Positions 32,686-42,192 of a stretch of 64,000 bases of DNA are shown here, piece after piece. The stretch covers positions 186,001 through 250,000 of the forward strand of contig NZ_JAGJEH010000009.1 in NCBI RefSeq assembly GCF_018100925.1, in the 5' to 3' direction. Origin of the DNA: Pseudoalteromonas luteoviolacea (GTDB taxonomy: Bacteria; Pseudomonadota; Gammaproteobacteria; Enterobacterales; Alteromonadaceae). The stretch's first letter is position 1. Each line of letters opens with the position of its first letter. The translations under genes were made by a program, and so were the position numbers. A model generated the notes under the pieces. That model ran no database searches. It had not been told where the DNA came from and was given only the letters and a program-made list of their open reading frames with translations.

Positions 32686-33658
32686 GGGTGATAATCCCCT
32701 TTTTATCTAATAAATTATGGAGCTTAGTAATAAGCCCTTCTGACGGAACAGCATCTACACGTAAAAAATACCAGTTGTCTTTCGCAAAAGACTGGCATTT
32801 CACCGCGTCTTTTTCTGTCATGAATAAGTTGTTTTTGCTAACTGTGTCAAAATCCTGCTCGGTAAACATATGATGATCAGCAAAGTGCCGGCTTTGAATA
32901 ATGTTTACGCCATTGGCTTTTAACGATTTTTCGAATCTTGCAGGGTTGCCTATCGCGCTTACGGCAATGCCTTTGGGTGTAAAGTCACTCACCGGGAGCC
33001 CTGTTTTTACACTAAAAATACCTGTCGTATTAAGTGAGTAGCCATCCTCTTTAATTGAACCATTGAATACCGTTAAATCCACGGTCTTCAAACGTTTAGG
33101 TAGCTCTCGTAGAGGGCCTGCGGGCAATAACAAGCCATTTCCAAAACGGCGTTCATTATCGACAATGCATACCTCGATATCTCGGTCTAATTGGTAGTGT
33201 TGCAAACCGTCATCGCTTACAATTATATCAGGTTCATTATTTTCAATGAGGTATTCAATACTCGCTTGTCGATCAGCGCCAATGACCACATCGCAGCCAA
33301 GTCGCTTAAAAATCAATAGTGGCTCATCGCCCGCTAGCTGTGCGGTACTATCATTTGAAACTTGATACGGTGTATGAGGTGGCTTCGCGCCATAGCCTCT
33401 GCTTATCACAGCTACTTTTAACCCCAGTGATTGCAAATAAGGCACCAACCAGAGCACAAATGGTGTTTTTCCATTGCCACCAATGCCAATATTTCCAACA
33501 ATCATTACTGGTACAGAGGCTTTGTACGAAGATTTAATACCCAAGCGGAACAAAACACGTCTTCCCCCGCTTATTAACCAAAATAGCGCACTCAGTGGCA
33601 ACAACAAAATATTAATTAGGCCAACTGGTTTGTACCAGCTCTTCTCTATTTTATTCAC
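32675..33658 (-). CDS. lpxK: Tetraacyldisaccharide 4'-kinase
   Basis: Membrane-associated kinase that phosphorylates the 4' position of the lipid A disaccharide precursor. The 327 residues match E. coli LpxK (328). An N-terminal hydrophobic segment (LINILLLPLSALFWLISG) anchors it to the membrane. The P-loop is VGNIGIGGNGKTP, and DDGLQHYQLDRD is the conserved catalytic and metal-binding block. The start is GTG at 33658, two bases after the msbA stop, so msbA-lpxK are translationally linked. Confidence 0.98.
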   Translation of the reverse strand: MNKIEKSWYKPVGLINILLLPLSALFWLISGGRRVLFRLGIKSSYKASVPVMIVGNIGIGGNGKTPFVLWLVPYLQSLGLKVAVISRGYGAKPPHTPYQVSNDSTAQLAGDEPLLIFKRLGCDVVIGADRQASIEYLIENNEPDIIVSDDGLQHYQLDRDIEVCIVDNERRFGNGLLLPAGPLRELPKRLKTVDLTVFNGSIKEDGYSLNTTGIFSVKTGLPVSDFTPKGIAVSAIGNPARFEKSLKANGVNIIQSRHFADHHMFTEQDFDTVSKNNLFMTEKDAVKCQSFAKDNWYFLRVDAVPSEGLITKLHNLLDKKGIITHGV

Positions 33659-33660
33659 AA

Positions 33661-35397
33661 TTATTCACCGTATTGCATTTTGCAAAGTGCTGAATATGCC
33701 CCATCCTTTGCTAATAACTCTTGATGCTTTCCTTGTTCAAGCACACGTCCCTGCTCAAGTACATAGATTTGGTCTGCCTTCTCAATGGTAGATAAACGGT
33801 GTGCAATCACTATCGAAGTTTTATTCACCATAAGTTTATCAAGCTCCTCTTGGATCAAACGCTCTGACTCAGTATCCAAAGCCGAAGTTGCTTCGTCTAG
33901 AATTAGAATTGGCGCATCTTTGACTATTGCTCTTGCAATAGCGATGCGCTGTCTTTGACCACCAGAAAGCATCACCCCATTTTCACCCACTTCGGTGTTC
34001 AGCCCATCTGGCAGATCTTTAACAAACTCCCAAACATGTGCTTTTTTGGCAACTTCCACGAGCTCTTCGTCTGACATTTTTTCATCTAGCCCATACATTA
34101 TGTTGTTGGCTATCGTATCGTTAAATAGCGTAACGTGCTGCGATACCAAGGCAAACTGCTTCCTTAAGCACGCCAAAGAATAGTCGCTCAATTCAATGCC
34201 ATCTAGCGTAATTGAACCGCTATCTAAATCGTAAAATCTGGGTAATAGACTTGAAAGAGTTGACTTACCTGAGCCACTTCGTCCGACCAATGCTATGCTT
34301 TGCCCTGCTGGAATATTAATCGATAAGTTTTCTATGACTGGCTCATCTTTGGTTGGATACGTGAAAGAGACGTTTTTAACCGCGATATCACCTGCAACTG
34401 CTTCAACACTGTGCGTACCCAAGTCTTTTTCTTTTTCCTGATCCAGTACTTCAAATATGCTATTGGCTGCCGCAATACCGCGCTGAAAGTCACTATTAAC
34501 ATTAGCCAATTGCTTTAAAGGTCTTAACATCATCACCATAGCAGTAATCAACGACGCTACGACGCCTGGTGTTAGTGACTCATGCACATCAGGCATGGCA
34601 ATTATAGCAAGCACGACAGCCATGGCACTGGCTGCAATCAGCTGGATCACCGAAACGCTTAACGCTCTAGTTGCATCCATTTTGACACGCTGTTGGCGAT
34701 TGTGGTTGTTCACCGTGGCAAAATGTGAAATCTCTTTTTCCTGGCCACCAAAACCGTGAATTTCTTTGTGCCCTGATAACATTTGTTCAGAGCTACGGGT
34801 GACTGCCCCCATCGCGTCTTGTATTTTTTTCGAAATTTTTCTGAAACGTTTAGATACTACGCTGACCACGATGGCAACAAATGGCACGATCACCAAGAAT
34901 AGCAATGACAACTTCCAGCTAATGGCAAACATTCCCCAAAGCAAGAAAACAACAAACGCGCCCTCTCTAATTGCAACCTGTAATGCGCGCGTCACAGCCT
35001 GCTGGACCTGCTCTGTATCAAATGTAATCTTCGAAACTAGCTCACCGTTTGAGTGTTTATCGTGAAAAGAAACTGGCATAAATAGCATATGTTCATATAA
35101 CTGTTGTCGCAGCTTCCTAACCACCTGAGAGCCTACATAGCTCAAACAGTAAGATGACATGTAATTAAATACTCCTCGCCCTAGAACGAGTAAAATTACA
35201 ACAAAGGGAGCCATCGCTAATACGTCTTGGTTGCCTTCAGTTAAACCTTCATCCATAAATGGCTTCATAAGCTGGATGAACAATGCATCCATAGCCGCAT
35301 ACCCGAGCATACCAATTACGGCGAACAACGCAGCAGCTTTAAATTCGTAGGTGTAAGTCAAAAGCCTTTTATATATTTGCTTTCCAGACGATTGCAT
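33661..35397 (-). CDS. msbA: Lipid A export ABC transporter (flippase) MsbA
   Basis: Homodimeric ABC flippase moving lipid A-core from the inner to the outer leaflet of the inner membrane. The 578 residues match E. coli MsbA (582). Six N-terminal membrane segments occupy about residues 15-310. The nucleotide-binding domain follows with Walker A GRSGSGKST, the signature LSGGQRQRIAIARAI, Walker B ILILDEATSALD and the H-loop IVIAHRLST. It is next to lpxK in the conserved order comEC-msbA-lpxK, so lipid A synthesis and transport genes are co-expressed. Confidence 0.98.
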   Translation of the reverse strand: MQSSGKQIYKRLLTYTYEFKAAALFAVIGMLGYAAMDALFIQLMKPFMDEGLTEGNQDVLAMAPFVVILLVLGRGVFNYMSSYCLSYVGSQVVRKLRQQLYEHMLFMPVSFHDKHSNGELVSKITFDTEQVQQAVTRALQVAIREGAFVVFLLWGMFAISWKLSLLFLVIVPFVAIVVSVVSKRFRKISKKIQDAMGAVTRSSEQMLSGHKEIHGFGGQEKEISHFATVNNHNRQQRVKMDATRALSVSVIQLIAASAMAVVLAIIAMPDVHESLTPGVVASLITAMVMMLRPLKQLANVNSDFQRGIAAANSIFEVLDQEKEKDLGTHSVEAVAGDIAVKNVSFTYPTKDEPVIENLSINIPAGQSIALVGRSGSGKSTLSSLLPRFYDLDSGSITLDGIELSDYSLACLRKQFALVSQHVTLFNDTIANNIMYGLDEKMSDEELVEVAKKAHVWEFVKDLPDGLNTEVGENGVMLSGGQRQRIAIARAIVKDAPILILDEATSALDTESERLIQEELDKLMVNKTSIVIAHRLSTIEKADQIYVLEQGRVLEQGKHQELLAKDGAYSALCKMQYGE

Positions 35398-35460
35398 AGT
35401 AATACTCTAAAACTTCAAAACCCCCTTATTGTATCCGCCAATACACAAAAACTGAATGCA

Positions 35461-37728
35461 TTATCTTAAAAACCATAGATTTTTCGCGTTTCTTGCGGTG
35501 TAAACTTCAAAGTGGTCAGAAAACACCCTGATCTGAATTTGCCCATCTAATGCCGTATCGTATATTTCGTATTCAGCATCGAGATATCGCTTTAGTATTT
35601 GTTGGTGGGGTAATTGCCAAGCAGTGTTGTGACTTCGAGAGAAGATCACAGTCTTTTTGGCGCCAACAGCGCGTACAAAAGGTAAGCTTGAAGAAGTACG
35701 GCTACCATGATGTGGTGCTAATAAAAAATCAGCGTCTAATTGTTCACCATATCGAGCCGTTAGTTTTTTTTCTGTCGCTGACTCAATATCACCAGGTAAA
35801 AGTAACTTGTACTTCCCATCATCGACGACAACAACGCAAGAGCTATTGTTATCATCATTCTGACGCTCACTAGGCCAAATTGAACGAATTGTTAACTGAC
35901 CAAAAGTTATTTCCTTCAAGCCACAAGGCTGCCTGTATGGAATACCATGAAAAGCGTTTAGAGTTTTCTCGAATGAAAACTTTACTAAATCTGGTAACCC
36001 ACCTGCATGGTCACCGTCATCGTGGCTCACAATTGTATGAACAAGCTGAATGTCTCGAGCGCGTAGATAAGGTAAAATCACCTTCTCAAACATGGAGTAA
36101 GTGCCAAAATAATTGGCTCCCAAGTCATATAAAAACCCTTTACCCTGATGCTCTACCAAGATGGCACTACCATGACCAACATCAAAAATATTAATTTGCC
36201 AAGGTGGCGAAGTATCCACTGCTTTGTGCGCTATTAACACAATCATTGGTATTACCGCGTAAGCACGAATAAGAACATGGCTGAGCATAAGCAAAATTAG
36301 CATTATCAATGCTGCTTGAGTGGCGGATATATAGCCTACTTCAAGCCAGTTGTAGTCAAGATTAGTTAACCACTGATACCCAAGGTAAATAAGATGGTCT
36401 AGTTGACTCATCAATTGAATATTGTAGCCAGCTGCAACCATTATTTGGAACAACAAGGCAGGAAAAATAACACAAGACAATAAAGGGATCGCTATTAGGT
36501 TCACTACCACACCCGATAAACTGATCCCTTGAAATGCAAAAATCATTAACGGACTCAGGGTGAGGAAAAGAAGTAACTGAATTTTGAAAAACCAAGCACA
36601 CTTTGCTGTCCAGCTTGCTTCGAAACTTTTGTGAGAAACAGGGCCTGCGAGCAGCCACAAAATGCTCGCGACGGCGGCAAATGAAAAATAAAGCCCCAAA
36701 TTAAGGAGTGTAAATGGTGAGATGAGTAATATAACCGTTAATGCATATGTCAATGACCGGGTATAGCTCACTCTCGCCCCCATCACATAACATAAAACGC
36801 CTATGAACGTCATAAACCACGCACGCTGCGCTGACACCTGCATACCACTCAGCACAACATAGCCACCAGCCAATACCAGAGCACAAACTAACCCAAAAAT
36901 ATGTATATTTATACTTTGTGCTACAACATCTTTAAATGGGTAAACAGCTGTTTTTATTAAAAGAAAACTAAGAGAAAAGAAAATAGCAATATGCAAACCT
37001 GAAATTGCCAATAAATGACTCAAGCCCAACATACGAAAGTGTTCTTTTTCTTTTTTGGGGATTAGTGATTTGTCTCCAGTCATTAATACGTAGTACAACC
37101 AACCAAATTTATACTCACCAAATGTATCCAAAACAAAATGTCGATACTTATCTTGCAGAGCATTTGTATCCCCGACTCTAAACGTTACTTTCAACCTACC
37201 TTTAAAATGGACATAATTGCGAAAGGCATATAATTCCGTATTGAAGCCATATAAATTTTTCCGGGAGCGAAAAGTTTTCAGTTTGGCAATTCCGGCGACC
37301 ATATCGCCTTCTTGCAATTTAATGCTGTCAGTATCCGCCGACAAATTTGCATACACTTTTTGCCAGGATTTAACCTGAAACTTGTCAATAGATTTGATGT
37401 CTACCTGTATGTAGGGACGTTTTCCCGCTTTTATAATTTGGGTCACTTGAGCAGTGATCTTTACTGGTTTGTCAACAACTAGGTTTTTCCAAGAAAGCTG
37501 ATAAAACAACTGGTAATGTAAAACTGTAACAAAAATACCTAAAATAAAACCTGCCAAAACGTTTGAAAAAAGCTTAAAATAGCTACTAACTAAAACGAGC
37601 AAGGCTAAACTGCCGGGTAACTGCCAATTATCCATGTAAAATACGGATATTAGACACCCACAGATTATGCCGCAGCAAATCAATATTGAAGTAGATGGTT
37701 GCTCTATATGGCGAAGAAAACGATCCAA
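35461..37728 (-). CDS. comEC: DNA internalization-related competence protein ComEC/Rec2
   Basis: Inner-membrane channel for single-stranded DNA uptake in natural transformation. The 755 residues match E. coli YcaI/ComEC (754). Several N-terminal membrane segments frame a soluble DUF4131-type domain (about residues 70-190). The Competence domain follows with HLLAISGLHIAI, then more membrane helices. The C-terminal metallo-beta-lactamase-like domain has FDVGHGSAILV and the metal motif SHDDGDHAGG. The apparent start is TTG at 37728, which would overlap the divergent DUF2062 gene by 21 bases; no better in-frame start keeps the first membrane helix. Confidence 0.94.
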   Translation of the reverse strand: MDRFLRHIEQPSTSILICCGIICGCLISVFYMDNWQLPGSLALLVLVSSYFKLFSNVLAGFILGIFVTVLHYQLFYQLSWKNLVVDKPVKITAQVTQIIKAGKRPYIQVDIKSIDKFQVKSWQKVYANLSADTDSIKLQEGDMVAGIAKLKTFRSRKNLYGFNTELYAFRNYVHFKGRLKVTFRVGDTNALQDKYRHFVLDTFGEYKFGWLYYVLMTGDKSLIPKKEKEHFRMLGLSHLLAISGLHIAIFFSLSFLLIKTAVYPFKDVVAQSINIHIFGLVCALVLAGGYVVLSGMQVSAQRAWFMTFIGVLCYVMGARVSYTRSLTYALTVILLISPFTLLNLGLYFSFAAVASILWLLAGPVSHKSFEASWTAKCAWFFKIQLLLFLTLSPLMIFAFQGISLSGVVVNLIAIPLLSCVIFPALLFQIMVAAGYNIQLMSQLDHLIYLGYQWLTNLDYNWLEVGYISATQAALIMLILLMLSHVLIRAYAVIPMIVLIAHKAVDTSPPWQINIFDVGHGSAILVEHQGKGFLYDLGANYFGTYSMFEKVILPYLRARDIQLVHTIVSHDDGDHAGGLPDLVKFSFEKTLNAFHGIPYRQPCGLKEITFGQLTIRSIWPSERQNDDNNSSCVVVVDDGKYKLLLPGDIESATEKKLTARYGEQLDADFLLAPHHGSRTSSSLPFVRAVGAKKTVIFSRSHNTAWQLPHQQILKRYLDAEYEIYDTALDGQIQIRVFSDHFEVYTARNAKNLWFLR

Positions 37729-38214
37729 CGCTTTTTACCCGATCACAATAAGATCAAAGAACAAAAATCGTTAAGAATTTTTGGAAGTTTATTGCATGAT
37801 GCAAACCTCTGGCATCTTAATCGACGCTCAGCACGAGGTGCATTTTCTGTTGGACTATTTTTTGCGTTCATCCCTGTCCCTTTTCAAATGGTTTTAGCGG
37901 CTGCACTCGCAATTCCATTTCGAGTAAACTTACCTTTATCAATTGCGCTTGTTTGGATTACAAACCCGCTAACAATGCCACCAATATTTTACTGTTCTTA
38001 TCTTGTCGGGGTTTTTGCCCTTGGTCAAGAGATGCAGCCTTTCCATTTCGAGCCAACCTGGGCATGGTTAACAGAAAGTATCACCACCATTGGTCCCGCA
38101 TTTATCGTAGGATCGTTGATCTGTGCATGTATCGCAGCCATTATCGGCTTTTTTGGTATCGATTATCTTTGGAGACGCTCAGTAAATAAAGCGTGGGAAG
38201 CAAGGAATCAGTAA
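37708..38214 (+). CDS. DUF2062 domain membrane protein
   Basis: A 168-residue inner-membrane protein. The central block GAFSVGLFFAFIPVPFQMVLAAALAIPFRVNL-type segment followed by WITNPLTMPPIF is the hallmark of DUF2062 proteins, with three to four membrane helices between basic ends. No function is established. The ATG at 37708 (MAKKTIQRF) is preferred over a TTG at 37699. The gene is divergent from comEC, with overlapping 5' ends, and ends at the bidirectional terminator shared with the DUF3466 gene. Confidence 0.9.
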   Translation: MAKKTIQRFLPDHNKIKEQKSLRIFGSLLHDANLWHLNRRSARGAFSVGLFFAFIPVPFQMVLAAALAIPFRVNLPLSIALVWITNPLTMPPIFYCSYLVGVFALGQEMQPFHFEPTWAWLTESITTIGPAFIVGSLICACIAAIIGFFGIDYLWRRSVNKAWEARNQ

Positions 38215-38262
38215 TTTTTTATTTGGAGTTTAAGACCAACCTCCTTCAAAAGTAAATTTCAT

Positions 38263-38289
38263 AAAAAAAGGGCCTAAGGCCCTTTTTTT
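38263..38289. terminator. Bidirectional terminator between the DUF2062 and DUF3466 genes
   Basis: A stem AAAAAAAGGGCC / GGCCCTTTTTTT with a 3-base loop gives T-runs on both strands between convergent genes. Confidence 0.9.
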
Positions 38290-38295
38290 ATTTGT

Positions 38296-40035
38296 TTACT
38301 TTCTGCGTCTTCGCAACATTAACAGCGGCAGAGCCAATAAACTAAATACACCAAAAGATGCTGAGCTTCTCTCGTAAGTTTCAGCTTCTTCAGGCGCACA
38401 TTGCTCAGGTTGACCACTGCTATCTGGAGTTAGTAATACAGGCACTGCTATCGACTCATACTCGTCCGCACCTGAACTATCTTTCATCACTTGTCCTAGG
38501 CTATCTCTGCGCTTTGCCGTTTTTGTCGCTACACCGTATATTCGGTTATCTTCCGTAATCTTGACAGCTTCTACAACACTATATGGAAAAGCATCACTCT
38601 TACACGGCAACAAATCGTTTATGTTCTGCAGCTCAGAGTTAGAAGTATTATAAAGAAACGCTTCTCTTCTTGGGTTGTCACCTAAATTTTCTGCCTCTGC
38701 CTGACCGACAATATAACCGGCATCGTTGATATCTTCAGGGAATAATGCTGAACCATCATAGAATGACTTTATTTCTGTATACTTCTTGTCATTTACATCG
38801 AAGTAAAAACCTTTAACTTGCTCTTTTCTACCAAGTGTAATTTCATTAAAACGGTAACCGATTGCTACACCTTGATTGTTAATTTCAACGCCATGGCTTG
38901 ACTCATAACCTTCAACATGATCAACTATTTGTGTAAATGTACCGTCTTTGAAAAAGCCAGCTCTTTGTCTGATGATGAAGTTGTCGTCTTTACGTGTTTG
39001 TGAATGACCAACAGCAACGCCTGCATTGTTAACTGCTAGCGCAGTTCCGATATGAGCACGCTCTTCATCATCTTCACGAACCAGACCAACACCGATGCTT
39101 TTAGATTCACCCGGAATAATATTGAAATTAGCGTCAAGCTTCCATTGGTATGCTTCGCGGTTGTAATACTCAGATAAATTCTGTAACCGCCACACACAAA
39201 CGTTCACTGGCTCGCTTTCATTTTTACAAATATCGTCAAAGCGATCTTGACCATCTTTAGCGACACTGACAGCACTTTGGCCAATTACTAGATAGGTACC
39301 GTCATCTAATTTTTGCACGTCAGTAGCGATACTCTGCCCACCGTAATCCGCGTCAAAACTTGGAGATGGTAGTTCAATCACTTCTCCCCCTGGCGTTATA
39401 AACACTCCTTTAGAGGAAAACTCTCGCTCAAAAAAGACCGTTGTTTCATTTTCGTCTTTTTTAGTAAATTCGTTCTTTTTCGTGTATGGCGCTGTGCCCC
39501 AACCGACCATGGCACCATCTGATGAAACAGCAGTGATAAAAGAGACTACTGAACGAGATAATTCTCCTCCTGTATAGTCTCTTTGCGCATCAAAAATCAC
39601 CTTTTCGTCGGCGCTTGAGGTCGCATATATCAAGCTGGTGCTAGCGTTTAATTTTTGAAATTCTGCATTACCATTACGCTGGCCCAAATAGCCACGCATA
39701 AATGCATGTGCATCTGGATCTGTTGCTGTAGCGTTATTATTTTGGATATCATCAAGCGTAAATTTGATAGGATCATCGATTCTATCACGCGCTTCTTTCA
39801 AACGATCATATTCTCTTATTAATGTTTCATCGCTAAAGTCGATGTAGCTAACATCAATTTTTAAGTTAAAGAGTTCTGTTGCTCGACCTGCAACAACACC
39901 TGAGTCATTAGCATCAGAGACAAAGGTATTCTTTGATCCATTATGTGATGGTAACTCTGTTAATTGGTACGTTGCAGCAAATAGCTGCCCTGAAAAGCAC
40001 AAACCAATACTGGCGGCTAAAAGTGAATATCTCAT
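38296..40035 (-). CDS. DUF3466 family secreted protein with C-terminal sorting-type tail
   Basis: About 579 residues from the start MRYSLLAASIG at 40035, which has AAGGA 7 bases upstream; the longer frame from 40080 would run inside uup. A signal peptide ends near LFAATYQ. The body shows repeated short beta segments of the type 'N..G.VVG.A' (NDSGVVAGRA, NNAGVAVGHS, NNQGVAIGYR, NDAGYIVGQA), the DUF3466 pattern and similar to a HAF-repeat propeller. The C-terminus SASFGVFSLLALPLLMLRRRRK is a short polar segment, a hydrophobic helix and a basic tail, like GlyGly-CTERM sorting signals. This suggests rhombosortase-dependent processing. It follows uup by 8 bases. Confidence 0.88.
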   Translation of the reverse strand: MRYSLLAASIGLCFSGQLFAATYQLTELPSHNGSKNTFVSDANDSGVVAGRATELFNLKIDVSYIDFSDETLIREYDRLKEARDRIDDPIKFTLDDIQNNNATATDPDAHAFMRGYLGQRNGNAEFQKLNASTSLIYATSSADEKVIFDAQRDYTGGELSRSVVSFITAVSSDGAMVGWGTAPYTKKNEFTKKDENETTVFFEREFSSKGVFITPGGEVIELPSPSFDADYGGQSIATDVQKLDDGTYLVIGQSAVSVAKDGQDRFDDICKNESEPVNVCVWRLQNLSEYYNREAYQWKLDANFNIIPGESKSIGVGLVREDDEERAHIGTALAVNNAGVAVGHSQTRKDDNFIIRQRAGFFKDGTFTQIVDHVEGYESSHGVEINNQGVAIGYRFNEITLGRKEQVKGFYFDVNDKKYTEIKSFYDGSALFPEDINDAGYIVGQAEAENLGDNPRREAFLYNTSNSELQNINDLLPCKSDAFPYSVVEAVKITEDNRIYGVATKTAKRRDSLGQVMKDSSGADEYESIAVPVLLTPDSSGQPEQCAPEEAETYERSSASFGVFSLLALPLLMLRRRRK

Positions 40036-40043
40036 TTCAATCC

Positions 40044-41960
40044 TTACTGCTGATTCTGTAAAGCTTCTAATTCTTCCCAACGTTCATACGCGGTTTCGAG
40101 CTTGGACTCCAATTCCGCTAGTTGGTTCAATGCTTGTTGTGTTACATCAGACTCTTGTTTAAAGAACTCAGGGGAGTTAACTAATTCTTGCTGACTTTCA
40201 AGCGCGGACTCAAGCTCCTCTACTTTACTCGGCAAGCCTTCTAATTCAAGTTTTAATTTGTAACTGAGCTTACTAGATTTGTTTTTACTTGTATCTCGCT
40301 TTGCCGGGCTTGTAGCAGCCTTTTCTTTATCTAACTTTTCCAGCTCTTTTTGTTGCGCCAGTTTATTGTCACGATAAGACTCGAAATCACTGTACCCGCC
40401 GACTATCTCAGTAACAACACCATCACCTTCAAACGCCCACACGCTATTACACGTATTATCGATAAACTCTCTATCGTGGCTGACAATTAAAATTGTACCT
40501 TGATATTGCGTGATAATTTCTTCTAACAGCTCAAGTGTTTCTATATCCAGATCGTTGGTCGGTTCATCCAAGACCAATACATTTGATGGTTTTAAGAATA
40601 GCTTAGCTAGGAGTAATCGGTTTTTCTCACCACCTGAAAGTGCTTTTACTGGTGTTCTCGCTCTTGCTGGTGGAAATAAAAAGTCTTGTAAATAGCCTAA
40701 AACATGACGACTTCTGCCACCTATTGAGACCTCTTGCTTACCTTCCGCAACATTGTCTTGCACTGTCATTTCTTCATCAAGCTTTTCTCGGTATTGATCA
40801 AAATACGCTACTTCTAGATTCACGCCTTGCTTGATCTTACCGCTGTCTGCTGACAACTTGCCAAATAACAGCTTGAGTAAAGTCGTTTTACCTATACCAT
40901 TTGGACCAATTAATCCAACACGGTCACCACGCATAACCAGCGTTGAAAAGTCTTTTACAATTGGCTTATCTTTAAATGCGTGATTTACAAAGCTCGCCTC
41001 AAATACCAACTTACCTGAACGCTCGGCCGACTCAATATTGAAATCAGCTTTACCGACCTGCTCAACACGTTGTTTGCGCTCTACACGCAACGCCTTAAGT
41101 GCACGAACTCGGCCTTCATTACGTGTTCTTCTCGCTTTGATCCCCTGCCTGATCCAAGCCTCTTCTTCAGCTAGTTTTTTATCAAACAGCGCATTTTGCG
41201 TTTCTTCTACTTTTAAATCATGGGCTTTTTGATCTAGATACTTTGCGTAGTTTCCTGGATAAGAAACCAGCTTACCTCTGTCTAAGTCTAGAATCCGAGT
41301 TGCCACAGCTCTAATAAAAGCACGGTCGTGGGAGATAAAGACGATGCCACCTTTAAAATCTTTTAAAAACGATTCAAGCCATTCCACACTTGCCATATCC
41401 AAGTGGTTGGTGGGCTCATCTAGTAGCAATAAATCAGGATCGCTTACCAACGCCTTTGCCAATGCAACTTTTCTCAACCAGCCACCAGAGAGCTTTTCCA
41501 AGCGCATTTGCGCGGTCAGTTGCAACTGGCTCAATACTAAGTTGATACGACTTTCAAAACGCCATGCATCCGCAGCTTCAATCTCCGCAGACAACCGTTC
41601 AAGTTTATTAAGCAAGCTCGTTGACTGATCTGTTTGAAGCGCCTCACTGACATGGTTGTATTCGATTAATAGACTCGCAACGTCAGGTAAGCCTTGCGCC
41701 ACGTAGTCAAATACACTCCCTTCGGCGCCTTTTGGTGGATCCTGTTCAAGTCGCGATACTTTTAATCCAGTCAATCGGTTTATTTCACCGTCGTCCAGCA
41801 ATACCTGACCATCAAGGACCTTTAATAAAGTTGATTTACCGGCACCATTTCGACCAACAATACACACCCGCTCGCCAGCTTCGATAAGCGCATCTGCGTT
41901 GTCTAATAAAGGATGAGAACCAAAAGCAAGTTGTGCTTTAGCAATTCTAATTAAATCCAT
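40044..41960 (-). CDS. uup: ABC-F ATPase Uup
   Basis: Soluble twin-ATPase of the ABC-F family, 638 residues (E. coli Uup 635). The first domain has Walker A GRNGAGKST, signature LSGGWLRKVALAKAL and Walker B LLLDEPTNHLD; the second has GPNGIGKTT, LSGGEKNRLLLAKLF and VLDEPTNDLD. A C-terminal coiled coil at about residues 560-638 is the Uup DNA/ribosome-binding tail. Uup affects transposon excision, branched DNA and ribosome function in E. coli. It overlaps the glutaredoxin-like gene by 14 bases, inside the rlmKL-grx-uup operon. Confidence 0.97.
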   Translation of the reverse strand: MDLIRIAKAQLAFGSHPLLDNADALIEAGERVCIVGRNGAGKSTLLKVLDGQVLLDDGEINRLTGLKVSRLEQDPPKGAEGSVFDYVAQGLPDVASLLIEYNHVSEALQTDQSTSLLNKLERLSAEIEAADAWRFESRINLVLSQLQLTAQMRLEKLSGGWLRKVALAKALVSDPDLLLLDEPTNHLDMASVEWLESFLKDFKGGIVFISHDRAFIRAVATRILDLDRGKLVSYPGNYAKYLDQKAHDLKVEETQNALFDKKLAEEEAWIRQGIKARRTRNEGRVRALKALRVERKQRVEQVGKADFNIESAERSGKLVFEASFVNHAFKDKPIVKDFSTLVMRGDRVGLIGPNGIGKTTLLKLLFGKLSADSGKIKQGVNLEVAYFDQYREKLDEEMTVQDNVAEGKQEVSIGGRSRHVLGYLQDFLFPPARARTPVKALSGGEKNRLLLAKLFLKPSNVLVLDEPTNDLDIETLELLEEIITQYQGTILIVSHDREFIDNTCNSVWAFEGDGVVTEIVGGYSDFESYRDNKLAQQKELEKLDKEKAATSPAKRDTSKNKSSKLSYKLKLELEGLPSKVEELESALESQQELVNSPEFFKQESDVTQQALNQLAELESKLETAYERWEELEALQNQQ

Positions 41961-42192
41961 CTTCTTTTATAAACTCTTCAATTTGTTGTTGAGTAAATGG
42001 CCAGTTCAGCAATTTACCTGTTTTTATATTCTTAATTACTGGGATTGAAGTTTGAAACTGTGTCATCAATTTCTCGTCTTCCACAATATCTTGATGATGA
42101 ATGTCGTTAGTAGCAAGCACATTAACTGCTAACGCATATGCTTGCTCACAGAGATGACATCCATCAGTATGATATAAAACCACCTTAGCCAT
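41947..42192 (-). CDS. Glutaredoxin-like thioredoxin-fold protein
   Basis: An 81-residue thioredoxin-fold protein. A CHLC redox motif (C12, C15) follows the first strand (VVLYHTDGCHLCEQA), and a cis-proline region TSIPVIKN is typical of glutaredoxin-like DUF836 proteins. It should catalyse or accept thiol-disulfide exchange; no substrate is known. It overlaps rlmKL by 8 bases upstream and uup by 14 downstream. This tight packing in the rRNA methyltransferase-ABC-F operon implies co-translation. Confidence 0.93.
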   Translation of the reverse strand: MAKVVLYHTDGCHLCEQAYALAVNVLATNDIHHQDIVEDEKLMTQFQTSIPVIKNIKTGKLLNWPFTQQQIEEFIKEDGFN

